Positions 7,040 through 14,082 are shown, counted from the first letter of the stretch. The stretch is DNA of 21,416 bases from JAAYUK01 sp964392915 (GCA_964392915.1 CAYMRS010000044.1:1-21416), one strand, 5' to 3'. The notes: generated by a model not told the origin, from the sequence alone. Translations and numbers: made by a program.

Positions 7040-7067
7040 AGAGCATTGCCCCAGCGGGCAATGCTCT
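7040..7067 (-). terminator. Perfect 12-bp hairpin, terminator or attenuator
   Basis: AGAGCATTGCCC (7040-7051) and GGGCAATGCTCT (7056-7067) are perfectly complementary around a four-base loop. On the minus strand the hairpin is followed by TTTGCTATTTT, a modest T-rich tail. It lies 11 bases after the end of the small UGA-containing frame and only 19 bases before the DUF1573 start. No room remains for a promoter between hairpin and gene, so it would sit in the DUF1573 leader. It could end most superoperon transcripts and let a fraction through, or stabilise a processed end. Confidence 0.6.
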
Positions 7068-7078
7068 CGTCGTATTCG

Positions 7079-7213
7079 TCACTTGCACTTTGGCTGGCCG
7101 TCCCGGCCTTTTAAATCAGGGATTCAAGACGGGAGTCCCAACCTCGGCAACACAAATTTCTGAAGAACAACCCACAGCACAATCAGCGCTCCGACCACTA
7201 TGATATCATTCAC
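7079..7213 (-). CDS. Tiny one-helix membrane protein, candidate selenoprotein (in-frame UGA at codon 30)
   Basis: The frame starts at GTG 7213 inside the last codons of rplQ (8-bp overlap, GTGAATGA). Residues 4-22 (IIVVGALIVLWVVLQKFVL) form one membrane helix, followed by PRLGLPS, a TGA at 7124-7126, then 14 sense codons ending PKCK and a TGA stop at 7079-7081. Reading the first TGA as selenocysteine gives 44 residues with U30 just outside the helix and Cys43 at the penultimate position. A GC-rich hairpin follows the UGA at SECIS distance. I cannot place it in a named family. If the UGA is a true stop, a 29-residue membrane peptide would remain; if the frame is not translated, this is only spacer. 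Confidence 0.5.
7096..7108 (-). promoter_or_regulatory. SECIS-like hairpin after the UGA of the tiny membrane frame
   Basis: On the minus strand GGCC-GGGAC-GGCC forms a four-pair all-GC stem with a five-base loop starting with G. It begins 16 bases after the UGA, so 19 bases separate UGA and apical loop, which fits bacterial SECIS spacing. The 15-base spacer between UGA and stem is the same as in the DUF1573 element. The short stem makes it less certain than that one. Confidence 0.45.
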
Positions 7214-7694
7214 TCTTTGTTCTCTTTTCCGCCGGTTTCTTGGTCAAAGCGGCTGGCTTCTTTGCCTTTGTCTCTTTCTTCTCTGTCTTGGCCTCACCCT
7301 TCTTTTCAGCTACCGGGGCGATCTTGGCCTTCTTTGCATCGTAATCGACAAATTCGATGATGGCCATCGAAGCACGATCATTAACGCGCTGACGCGTCTG
7401 GACAATGCGCAGATACCCGCCGTTTCTCTCGGTAAAACGGGGCGCGATTTCCGCAAACAGTTTTGCAACGACGGTTCTGTTCGGAATATACGAAAAAACC
7501 ATTCTCTTCGCGTGAAGATCGCCTCGCTTACCAAAAGTGACGAGCTTTTCGGCCGTAGCCTTGATGGCCTTGGCACGCGCAACTGTTGTTTCTATGCGCT
7601 CATATTCAAAAAGCGAGCAGATCAGCCCGCGAAAAAGTGCTTTTCTCTGGTTTGCAGTCCGGCCAAATTTACGGCCATAGACATTATGATTCAT
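7206..7694 (-). CDS. rplQ: 50S ribosomal protein L17
   Basis: A 162-residue L17. The conserved core is present (KFGRTANQRKALFRGL, then YERIETTVARAKAI, and FVDY near residue 118). It is followed by an unusually long tail of about 40 residues rich in Lys, Ala and Glu (about 120-162), likely disordered and rRNA-binding or simply low-complexity; E. coli L17 has 127 residues. It is the last ribosomal gene of the superoperon, 16 bp behind rpoA as in most bacteria. The start of a tiny membrane reading frame overlaps its stop by eight bases, which suggests transcription continues past it. Confidence 0.97.
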   Translation of the reverse strand: MNHNVYGRKFGRTANQRKALFRGLICSLFEYERIETTVARAKAIKATAEKLVTFGKRGDLHAKRMVFSYIPNRTVVAKLFAEIAPRFTERNGGYLRIVQTRQRVNDRASMAIIEFVDYDAKKAKIAPVAEKKGEAKTEKKETKAKKPAALTKKPAEKRTKSE

Positions 7695-7710
7695 GGTTGT
7701 GCGAACCTCC

Positions 7711-8712
7711 TTACTTTTTACCGGCAGGAACGCCGTCTGATTCTATCCGCATGCCGAGCGACAATCCCATTGCATGGAGAATATCTTTGATCTCATTGAG
7801 CGAACGGCGCCCGAAGTTCTTGGTCCTGAGCATCTCATTTTCAGTCCTCTGGACAAGATTGCCGATAGTTTTTATATTTGCGTTCTTCAGACAATTAAAA
7901 GCACGCACCGAAAGCTCAAGCTCATCAATGTTCTTCTGCAGATGGTCGCTCAGGGCTGCCGGAGACACTATGCTCGCTACAGCACCCTGAGGCTCTTCAA
8001 TGCTCTCCGGATCCTCAACAAAAATAAACAGCTCAAGATGCTCGACAAGGATTGCCGATGCATCACTGATTGCCTTTTCAGGCGATATACTGCCATCGGT
8101 CCATACTTCCATCACAAGGCGGTCATAGTCTGTAGCTCGGCCAACGCGGGCTTTTTCGACCCAAAAATTCACCTTTTTGATTGGGCTGAAAACCGAATCC
8201 ATTGCAATAATGTCAATTGGACCGCCCTCTTCCTTGTTCTGTTCGGTAGGCGCGTAGCCTGTTCCGCGCTTGACGAAGATTTCCATTTCGACAGTGGCAC
8301 CCTTGTCGACAGATGCAATGTACTGATCCTTGCTCAGGACATCGACAGTGCTGTCGGCCTGAATGTCTGCGCCGGTGATCTTATACGGTCCTTTAACTTT
8401 GACCGTCGCCGTCTTTTTGCCTTCGCTGTGCGAACGGAAACGCAGTTTTTTGACATTCAGAATTATGTCAACAACATCTTCCTTCACCCCTTTTATCGCG
8501 GAAAACTCATGGAGCACTCCCTCAATCCGAAGTCCGACAACCGCGGCTCCCTCGATGGACGAGAGCAGAATGCGGCGGAGCGAATTGCCGATCGTGGTAC
8601 CAAATCCGCGCTCAAGCGGCTCAACCACCAGTTTTCCATAGGAATCGGTAAGCGAGTCAGCATCAAAGTTGATCTTTTTGGGGATCTGAAAGCCTTTTTT
8701 CACAAGATCCAT
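7711..8712 (-). CDS. rpoA: RNA polymerase alpha subunit
   Basis: A 333-residue alpha subunit of normal length. The N-terminal assembly domain shows YGKLVVEPLERGFGTTIGNS and LRRILLSSIEGAAV. The C-terminal domain, from about residue 255, carries LSVRAFNCLKNANI, TIGNLVQ and FGRRSLNEIKDIL, the helices that contact UP elements and activators. AGGAGG precedes the ATG. It lies between rpsD (49-bp gap) and rplQ (16 bp), the usual alpha-operon position. Nothing is odd in the sequence. Confidence 0.98.
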   Translation of the reverse strand: MDLVKKGFQIPKKINFDADSLTDSYGKLVVEPLERGFGTTIGNSLRRILLSSIEGAAVVGLRIEGVLHEFSAIKGVKEDVVDIILNVKKLRFRSHSEGKKTATVKVKGPYKITGADIQADSTVDVLSKDQYIASVDKGATVEMEIFVKRGTGYAPTEQNKEEGGPIDIIAMDSVFSPIKKVNFWVEKARVGRATDYDRLVMEVWTDGSISPEKAISDASAILVEHLELFIFVEDPESIEEPQGAVASIVSPAALSDHLQKNIDELELSVRAFNCLKNANIKTIGNLVQRTENEMLRTKNFGRRSLNEIKDILHAMGLSLGMRIESDGVPAGKK

Positions 8713-8761
8713 TCTCAGGCCTCCTCTGCCTTCATGAACAAAGTAATTTTTACCACGCCGC

Positions 8762-9388
8762 TTATTTCGAGTAGAGTTCGACGATCAGCTGCTCCTGAAC
8801 CGGCAACTGTATCTCTTCGCGGGTCGGAATCCGCACGAACTTACCTTTCAGTCCCTGCGCATTAAACTCAATCCATTCAGGAGATCCGCGGTGCTCGGCA
8901 ATCGCAAGATTATCGGCAATAACCGTGCTTTCGCGGCTTGCATCCATGATCTGGACTTCATCGCCGGCGCGAAGCAGAAACGACGGGATATCGACACGAC
9001 GACCATTCACCTGGAAGTGACCATGCCGTACTAACTGGCGGGATTGACGACGGTTTGCGCCGAAGCCCATGCGATATACGACATTATCGAGGCGGCGCTC
9101 AAGAAGCTGCAGCAGGACTTCACCCGTAATGCCTTTTATGCGGGCAGCCTCCTCAAAATAAAGGCGAAACTGCCGCTCCATGATACCGTAAATCCTTCTG
9201 ACTTTCTGTTTTTCACGAAGCTGAATGCCGTAATCGGAGAGCTTGCCGCGGCCCTGACCATGCTGACCCGGAGGATACTTCCTCCGCTCAATGCCGCACT
9301 TCTCCGTAGTGCACCTGATCCCTTTCAGGAAGAGCTTTTCGCCTTCACGCCTGCAGAGTCTGCAGAGAGGTCCAGTATATCTCGCCAT
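8762..9388 (-). CDS. rpsD: 30S ribosomal protein S4 (zinc-binding form)
   Basis: A 208-residue primary 16S rRNA-binding protein. The N-terminus has Cys9, Cys12, Cys26 and Cys31, the zinc-binding C+ form, where E. coli S4 has lost most of them. The S4 RNA-binding domain follows (LERRLDNVVYRMGFGANRRQSRQLVRHGH, quoted by its ends LERRLDNV and RQLVRHGH, about residues 96-126). In many bacteria S4 also represses the alpha operon, though no binding site is recognisable here. One base separates it from rpsK. Confidence 0.98.
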   Translation of the reverse strand: MARYTGPLCRLCRREGEKLFLKGIRCTTEKCGIERRKYPPGQHGQGRGKLSDYGIQLREKQKVRRIYGIMERQFRLYFEEAARIKGITGEVLLQLLERRLDNVVYRMGFGANRRQSRQLVRHGHFQVNGRRVDIPSFLLRAGDEVQIMDASRESTVIADNLAIAEHRGSPEWIEFNAQGLKGKFVRIPTREEIQLPVQEQLIVELYSK

Positions 9389-9389
9389 C

Positions 9390-9776
9390 TTAGACTCTCC
9401 TCCTTTTCGGGGGTCTGCACCCGTTATGCGGCACAGGGGTAACGTCCTTGATCATGGTTATCTCCAGTCCGGTAGCCTGCAGTGCGCGGATTGCAGTTTC
9501 GCGGCCTGCGCCGGGACCCTTGACGAAGACATCGACCTGCTTGAGACCCATCTCCATCGCCTTCTTGGCCGCGGCTTCAGAAGCCATCTGCGCTGCAAAC
9601 GGCGTTCCCTTGCGCGATCCTTTGAAGCCAAGGCTACCCGCGCTTGACCATGCGATTACTGCGCCGTTGGCGTCAGTGATGGTAACAATCGTGTTATTAA
9701 ACGTCGTCTGGATGTGCGCTGCACCAACGGGGATATGTTTTTTGACCTTTTTTCCGGTTCTCTTTTTCTGCGCCAT
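9390..9776 (-). CDS. rpsK: 30S ribosomal protein S11
   Basis: A 128-residue S11 of usual length. It has the basic N-terminus KKRTGKKVKKHIPVG, the conserved HIQTTFNNTIVTITD and SAGSLGFKGSRKGTPFAAQ, and the C-terminal GCRPPKRRRV that contacts 16S rRNA at the platform. It starts with ATG and lies between rpsM (19-bp gap) and rpsD (1-bp gap). Confidence 0.98.
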   Translation of the reverse strand: MAQKKRTGKKVKKHIPVGAAHIQTTFNNTIVTITDANGAVIAWSSAGSLGFKGSRKGTPFAAQMASEAAAKKAMEMGLKQVDVFVKGPGAGRETAIRALQATGLEITMIKDVTPVPHNGCRPPKRRRV

Positions 9777-9795
9777 CTATGGATAATCCTCCTTG

Positions 9796-10161
9796 TTACT
9801 TTTTCTTGATGACAAGCTTTCTCGGTCCCTTGCGGGTACGAGCGTTTGTCTTCGTACGCTGTCCATGAACCGGCAGGCGCGCCTGGTGACGCTGACCCCG
9901 ATAGCAGCCGATTTCATTGAGGCGCTTGATATGCAGAGCAATTTCGCGCCGGAGGTCACCCTCTACCTTGCAATCACGATCAATCAGTGTTCGGATTTTG
10001 ACGATAGCTTCGTCGGTGAGATCCTTGACCCGGATGTTCGGATCGATGCCGGCTTCAGCCAGGATCTTGTTCGACACCGGACGACCGATGCCAAAGATAC
10101 GGGTAAGACCGATCTCGACTCGCTCGCTTTTGGGAAGATCAACACCTGCAATTCTTGCCAT
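9796..10161 (-). CDS. rpsM: 30S ribosomal protein S13
   Basis: A 121-residue S13 at the head of the 30S, which contacts the P-site tRNA and the 50S bridge. It shows MARIAGVDLP, the helix-two-turn-helix core with GIGRPVSNKIL, and the C-terminal GQRTKTNARTRKGPRK. The segment RGQRHQARLPVHGQR is slightly divergent from the common RGLRHRRGLPVRGQR. AAGGAG precedes the ATG. A 53-bp gap separates it from rpmJ, longer than most gaps in this operon, but I see no clear promoter or regulator-binding fold in it. Confidence 0.97.
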   Translation of the reverse strand: MARIAGVDLPKSERVEIGLTRIFGIGRPVSNKILAEAGIDPNIRVKDLTDEAIVKIRTLIDRDCKVEGDLRREIALHIKRLNEIGCYRGQRHQARLPVHGQRTKTNARTRKGPRKLVIKKK

Positions 10162-10214
10162 ATGAGCTCCTTGACACTATAAATTATCTGTTGTTCAGGG
10201 TCGCCCGCACCGGC

Positions 10215-10328
10215 CTAGCCCTGACGTTGCTTGTGGCGAAGATTCTCGCACAGCACCCTAATTACGCCTTTGCGTTTCACGATCTTGCACTTTGCACAAA
10301 TCTGCTTTACCGAAGGTCTGACCTTCAT
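10215..10328 (-). CDS. rpmJ: 50S ribosomal protein L36 (zinc-binding form)
   Basis: A 37-residue protein that starts MKVRPSVKQICAKC and ends NLRHKQRQG. Cys11, Cys14, Cys27 and His32 form the zinc ribbon of the standard C+ L36. The length is typical. AAGGAGG is placed eight bases before the ATG. It lies in the conserved order infA-rpmJ-rpsM. A hairpin-forming 65-bp spacer separates it from infA. Confidence 0.96.
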   Translation of the reverse strand: MKVRPSVKQICAKCKIVKRKGVIRVLCENLRHKQRQG

Positions 10329-10353
10329 AACACAATCCTCCTTGCACAACACG

Positions 10354-10387
10354 ACAGTACTCCATGCGCCGCGTGCCTGGGTACTGT
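10354..10387 (-). other. Hairpin in the infA-rpmJ spacer
   Basis: ACAGTAC (10354-10360) is perfectly complementary to GTACTGT (10381-10387). Inside, after a single bulged base, CCA pairs with TGG (10 pairs in all), and a partly paired GC-rich tip follows. No T-run follows on the minus strand, so it is not a simple terminator. It could be an RNA processing site, a stabiliser or a ribosomal protein target in the message ahead of rpmJ. Confidence 0.5.
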
Positions 10388-10393
10388 AAAAAT

Positions 10394-10612
10394 TTATTTG
10401 AATCTATACGTAATCCGGCCCTTGGTAAGATCGTATGGTGATAGTTCGATCGTAACCTTGTCGCCGGGCAGAATTTTGATAAAATGCATGCGCATCTTGC
10501 CGGAAACATACGCAAGAATCTGCTGTCCGTTATCGAGCTGAACCCGGAACATCGCGTTCGGCAAGGGTTCGAGAATCGTCCCTTGGACTTCTATGTTATC
10601 TTCTTTTGCCAT
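10394..10612 (-). CDS. infA: Translation initiation factor IF-1
   Basis: A 72-residue single OB-fold protein that binds the ribosomal A site during initiation. It shows MAKEDNIEVQGTILEPLPNA, FRVQLDNG, LAYVSGKMRMHFI and GDKVTIELSPYDLTKGRI, matching standard bacterial IF-1 at normal length. It sits between map and rpmJ as in most non-enteric bacteria. Upstream is a 27-bp gap to map. Confidence 0.98.
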   Translation of the reverse strand: MAKEDNIEVQGTILEPLPNAMFRVQLDNGQQILAYVSGKMRMHFIKILPGDKVTIELSPYDLTKGRITYRFK

Positions 10613-10639
10613 GTAGAGTTTTTTAGTATACCGATGATT

Positions 10640-11389
10640 TTATAGTTTCGTCAATACGATAGGCCCGTTCTTTGTCACCGCAATGGTGTGTTCAAAATGC
10701 GCCGAAAGGCGTCCATCAGCAGTCACAGCGGTCCAGCCATCATGCATAATGACTATATCGGGCGTTCCAGCATTTACCATTGGCTCAATTGCCAATGTCA
10801 TCCCCTCTTTCAGGCGCGCCCCCTGCCCGGGACGGCCGTAGTTCGGCACCTGCGGCTCCTCATGAAGCTGACGCCCGATGCCGTGACCGACAAATGCCCG
10901 CACAACGTTAAAACTGTGCGATTCGACATGTTTCTGTATCGCTGCAGAAATGTCTGACACCCTGTTGCCAACTATCGCCCTTTCAATCCCCGCATACAGA
11001 GACTGTTCGGTTACTGTGCACAGCTTTTCGGCCTCATCGGAAACGGTGCCAACCGGTAGTGTTATCGCAGCATCGCCATAAAATCCGTGCAGCAGTATGC
11101 CAAGGTCGATACTTACCAGGTCGCCGTTCCGTATCTTGATCGAGCGTGAAGGAATCCCGTGGACTACCTCAGCATTCAATGAAATACAAATGCTTGAGGG
11201 GTATCCCCGGTAACCTTTGAAGGCGGCGACAGCCTTCCGAATTTGTATTTCGCTGTCGACATATGCCTCAACATCTGCAGTCGTCATGCCGGCAACAACA
11301 TATTTCTTCAGCCCTTCAAGAATCTCGGCAACGACGCGTCCAGCGGCACCGATCTTGTGAACCTCAGCATGAGACTTGATAACTATCAC
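10640..11389 (-). CDS. map: Methionine aminopeptidase, type I
   Basis: A 249-residue pita-bread metallopeptidase that removes N-terminal Met from new proteins. All metal ligands are visible: Asp95 (VSIDLG), Asp106 (GFYGDAA), His169 (GHGIG), Glu202 (AIEPM) and Glu233 (HFEHT). The catalytic His77 is in VVHGIP. There is no SH3 extension, so it is class Ia. The start is GTG at 11389 with a weak ribosome site. A seven-codon frame beginning at ATG 11409 stops with a TGA that overlaps this GTG, which might couple initiation. adk, usually between secY and map, is absent. Confidence 0.97.
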   Translation of the reverse strand: MIVIKSHAEVHKIGAAGRVVAEILEGLKKYVVAGMTTADVEAYVDSEIQIRKAVAAFKGYRGYPSSICISLNAEVVHGIPSRSIKIRNGDLVSIDLGILLHGFYGDAAITLPVGTVSDEAEKLCTVTEQSLYAGIERAIVGNRVSDISAAIQKHVESHSFNVVRAFVGHGIGRQLHEEPQVPNYGRPGQGARLKEGMTLAIEPMVNAGTPDIVIMHDGWTAVTADGRLSAHFEHTIAVTKNGPIVLTKL

Positions 11390-11410
11390 GCTTGCTGTCT
11401 GATATCCATC

Positions 11411-12715
11411 TTATTTTCTGCCCCGGATCCGGCCCTTTTTCAGAAAGCCTTCATAGGAGCGTGTTATAAGGTGCGATTCAATTTGCGAAACCGTATCCAG
11501 AGCGACGCCGACCGAGATGAGCAGAGACGTGCCGCCAAAGTAGAAAGGTACCTTAAACTGCTGAATCATGAGTTCAGGCATTACGCAGACGACCGAAAGG
11601 TAACATGCGCCGATAAATGTGAGTCGGGTAAGCACCTTGTATATGTACTCAGCCGTCTTCTGTCCCGGGCGGATGCCGTAAATGAAGCCGCCATTTTTCT
11701 GAAGGTTCTCGGCGATATCCATCGGATTGTAAATAACCGCCGTGTAAAAGAAACTGAAGAATACGATCATACCAACATAGGTTGCAGTGTAGAGCGAATG
11801 TCCCGGGGCAAGCAGCTTTGCGAACTCCTGCACCCATGGGATAGCTATAAAACCTGCCAAGGTTGCGGGAAACATGATAATCGACGACGCAAAAATTGGC
11901 GGAATAACTCCGGCCGTATTGATCTTGAGTGGCAGGTGCGTGGTCTGTCCGCCGAACATCTTTCCACCAACCACTCGTTTTGCATACTGCACCGGGATTT
12001 TCCGTTGTCCGCGCTCGATAAAAACGATGCCCGCGACAGCTGCTACCATCACTACGAGCAGCAGAATAACAAAGAAGACATTCAATTCACCTGCGCGCAC
12101 CAGATTAAATGTACTTACAATCGCATTCGGGAACTGCGCCACGATGCCGGCAAAAATGATCAGCGAAATTCCGTTGCCGATACCGCGCTCCGTTATTTGC
12201 TCTCCCAACCACATAAGGAATGCTGTTCCCGACGTAAGGGTAATCATTGTCATAATACGAAAGGCCCAGCCGGGGTTCTGAATAAACTGACCGCCTGACA
12301 TGCCTTCAAGCCCAACGGCGATACCAAAAGACTGGATGGCCGCAATGACAACAGTCGCATACCGAGTATAGCGAACTATCTTTTTACGTCCGGCATCGCC
12401 CTCCTTGGCAAGCTTGCCCAAGGCGGGAATAACGACTGTCAGGAGCTGAAAAATAATAGATGCGCTGATGTAGGGCATAATGCCGAGCGCAAAAATGGTG
12501 AGGCGCGAAAGCGCGCCACCGGAAAACATGTCGAAGAAACCCATCATTGCGCCGCCGTGGTCGAGCAGGAATTTGCTCAGAGCGGCACCGTCAATGCCGG
12601 GGGTTGGAATATGAGCTCCGATGCGATAGACGGCAAGAAGAGCCAGAGTGAATAACACCCGGCTCTTCAGTTCGGGAATTTTGAAAATATTGCGAATACT
12701 CTCGAGAACTCTCAA
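11411..12715 (-). CDS. secY: Sec translocon channel subunit SecY
   Basis: A 434-residue ten-helix inner-membrane channel protein. Signatures include YRIGAHIPTPGID, the plug/TM2 segment GGALSRLTIFALGIMPYI, EGDAGRKKIVRYTRYAT and the cytoplasmic loop GIRPGQKTAEYI that precedes TM9. The C-terminus ends SYEGFLKKGRIRGRK. The start is TTG at 12715, with GGAGGAG eight bases upstream inside rplO; no nearby ATG fits the family N-terminus. It follows rplO by two bases. Confidence 0.98.
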   Translation of the reverse strand: MRVLESIRNIFKIPELKSRVLFTLALLAVYRIGAHIPTPGIDGAALSKFLLDHGGAMMGFFDMFSGGALSRLTIFALGIMPYISASIIFQLLTVVIPALGKLAKEGDAGRKKIVRYTRYATVVIAAIQSFGIAVGLEGMSGGQFIQNPGWAFRIMTMITLTSGTAFLMWLGEQITERGIGNGISLIIFAGIVAQFPNAIVSTFNLVRAGELNVFFVILLLVVMVAAVAGIVFIERGQRKIPVQYAKRVVGGKMFGGQTTHLPLKINTAGVIPPIFASSIIMFPATLAGFIAIPWVQEFAKLLAPGHSLYTATYVGMIVFFSFFYTAVIYNPMDIAENLQKNGGFIYGIRPGQKTAEYIYKVLTRLTFIGACYLSVVCVMPELMIQQFKVPFYFGGTSLLISVGVALDTVSQIESHLITRSYEGFLKKGRIRGRK

Positions 12716-12717
12716 GG

Positions 12718-13158
12718 CTACAGCTCCTCCGCCGTGCCGCCCGCGGCCATGATTTTTTCCTTTGCAGCGGCGCTGAACGCGTGGGCCTGCACCTTAACCG
12801 CCCGCTTCAGATCTCCTGTGCCGAGAATCTTGAGACCGTCCTTCATGTTCTTGACGATATTGTTGGCAATAAGCATCTCCGGATCGATAACATCAACGCC
12901 CAGACTTTCAATCGCAGAAAGGTTGAGAATCGCAAATTCCTTTTTAAAAGGCGCATTCGTGAAGCCTCTTTTTGGCAGACGCCGCGCCAATGGAGTCTGT
13001 CCGCCTTCAAAGGCAGGACCCTTGCCTGATCCGGCACGCGCCTTTTGTCCCTTGTGCCCCTTGCCGCATGTTCTTCCGAGACCGGAACCCATGCCTCTTC
13101 CGACACGGCGGGGTGAATGCTTGCTTCCTTCTGCAGGTTTCAGTTCATGTATCTTCAT
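12718..13158 (-). CDS. rplO: 50S ribosomal protein L15
   Basis: A 146-residue L15. The N-terminal MKIHELKPAEGSKHSPRRVG and the Gly-rich extension (about residues 20-50, GKGHKGQKARAG) reach into 23S rRNA. FEGGQTPLARRLPKRGF marks the globular part. It follows rpsE after 18 bp; the rpmD gene usual at this place is missing. The stop is two bases before the secY start codon and its coding sequence contains the secY ribosome site. Confidence 0.97.
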   Translation of the reverse strand: MKIHELKPAEGSKHSPRRVGRGMGSGLGRTCGKGHKGQKARAGSGKGPAFEGGQTPLARRLPKRGFTNAPFKKEFAILNLSAIESLGVDVIDPEMLIANNIVKNMKDGLKILGTGDLKRAVKVQAHAFSAAAKEKIMAAGGTAEEL

Positions 13159-13176
13159 GCCTAACCTCTGTATCCC

Positions 13177-13704
13177 TTATTCGTTGGTTTCTTCAGCAAC
13201 GGGGGCTTCACCCTCGGCCTTGCCCCGGAGTCGTTTTACCACATCCGGGTCTTTCAGGTTGGTCAGGCCGTTCAAAGTCGCCTTCACCGTATTGAACGGA
13301 TTATGACCACCAAGCGCCTTTGCGACGATATCCTGAATCCCCGCTACCTCGAAGATGGCGCGAACCGCACCGCCGGCGATGATGCCGGTACCCTTCGGAG
13401 CCGGGTTAATAACAACCGAATTTGAGCCGTACTTTCCAATAATGCGATGCGTCACTGTGGTCTCATTCATCGGGAATTTAACCAATCGTTTCTTCGCCTG
13501 CTCTACTGCCTTGCGAATCGCCTCAGGGACTTCCGAGGCCTTGCCCTTCCCGATGCCGACTGTTCCGGCCTCATCTCCCACCACGACGAGCGCGCTGAAG
13601 GAGAACCGTCGGCCACCTTTCACAACCTTGGCGACCCGGTTTATGAAAACAACTTTGTCTTTAAGATTCAGCCCTTCAGGGTCGATTCTTTCGGTCTTCA
13701 CCAC
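13177..13704 (-). CDS. rpsE: 30S ribosomal protein S5
   Basis: A 175-residue S5 involved in decoding accuracy. It has the dsRBD-like N-terminal domain (LNLKDKVVFINRVAKVVKGG and RRFSFSALVVVGD) and a C-terminal domain with PAPKGTGIIAGGAVR and KALGGHNPFN. Two GTG codons stand in tandem at 13704 and 13701 after GGAGGA. The second has the better spacing, so the true start may be one codon later. A short acidic C-terminal tail (about residues 165-175) is present. Confidence 0.97.
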   Translation of the reverse strand: MVKTERIDPEGLNLKDKVVFINRVAKVVKGGRRFSFSALVVVGDEAGTVGIGKGKASEVPEAIRKAVEQAKKRLVKFPMNETTVTHRIIGKYGSNSVVINPAPKGTGIIAGGAVRAIFEVAGIQDIVAKALGGHNPFNTVKATLNGLTNLKDPDVVKRLRGKAEGEAPVAEETNE

Positions 13705-13710
13705 TCCTCC

Positions 13711-14070
13711 TTACAATTCCAGTCCGGCTTCCCTTGCGCCATCTGCGAGGGCTTTAATGCTACCATGATACCGAAAGCCACTGCGGTCAAAAACGACCTT
13801 CGTGATGCCGGCGGCCTTTGCTTTTTCAGCAACGAGCTGGCCAACCTTCTTTGCTGAAGCCACGCCGCCGCGATTCTTCTTCGTTTCGGCAAATGCCTCA
13901 TCCAGCGTAGAGGCGGCAGCGAGCGTAAGCCCCCGAGAATCATCAATAATCTGAGCATATATGTTGTTCAGGCTTCTGAAAACACTGAGCCGCGGCCTCT
14001 CCTGAGTTCCGGAGAGCTTCTTTCTGATCCGCGCCTGTCTTCTTTTTTTCGCCTCTGTCTTGAGCTGCAC
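13711..14070 (-). CDS. rplR: 50S ribosomal protein L18
   Basis: A 119-residue 5S rRNA-binding protein. It has a basic N-terminal arm (KKRRQARIRKKLSG), the conserved RPRLSVFRSLNNIYAQIID, and the terminal FDRSGFRYHGSIKALADGAR with the GRIKALADAAREAGL-type motif. The start is GTG at 14070 with AGGAGG upstream. It sits between rplF and rpsE. Confidence 0.97.
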   Translation of the reverse strand: MQLKTEAKKRRQARIRKKLSGTQERPRLSVFRSLNNIYAQIIDDSRGLTLAAASTLDEAFAETKKNRGGVASAKKVGQLVAEKAKAAGITKVVFDRSGFRYHGSIKALADGAREAGLEL

Positions 14071-14082
14071 GAGAATCCTCCT

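Noticed and set aside
7774..8865. Long plus-strand open frame opposite rpoA
   Set aside because: It is antisense to a clear rpoA, with no family resemblance and no ribosome site; it is a codon-use shadow.
11386..11409. Seven-codon leader frame before map
   Set aside because: Its TGA overlaps the map GTG in a suggestive way, but it is too short and lacks a ribosome site; it is mentioned only in the map entry.
11243..12298. Long plus-strand open frame opposite map and secY
   Set aside because: It is antisense to two well-conserved genes and unlike any protein family I know.
13159..13176. Hidden rpmD between rpsE and rplO
   Set aside because: Eighteen bases cannot hold the roughly 60-codon gene.
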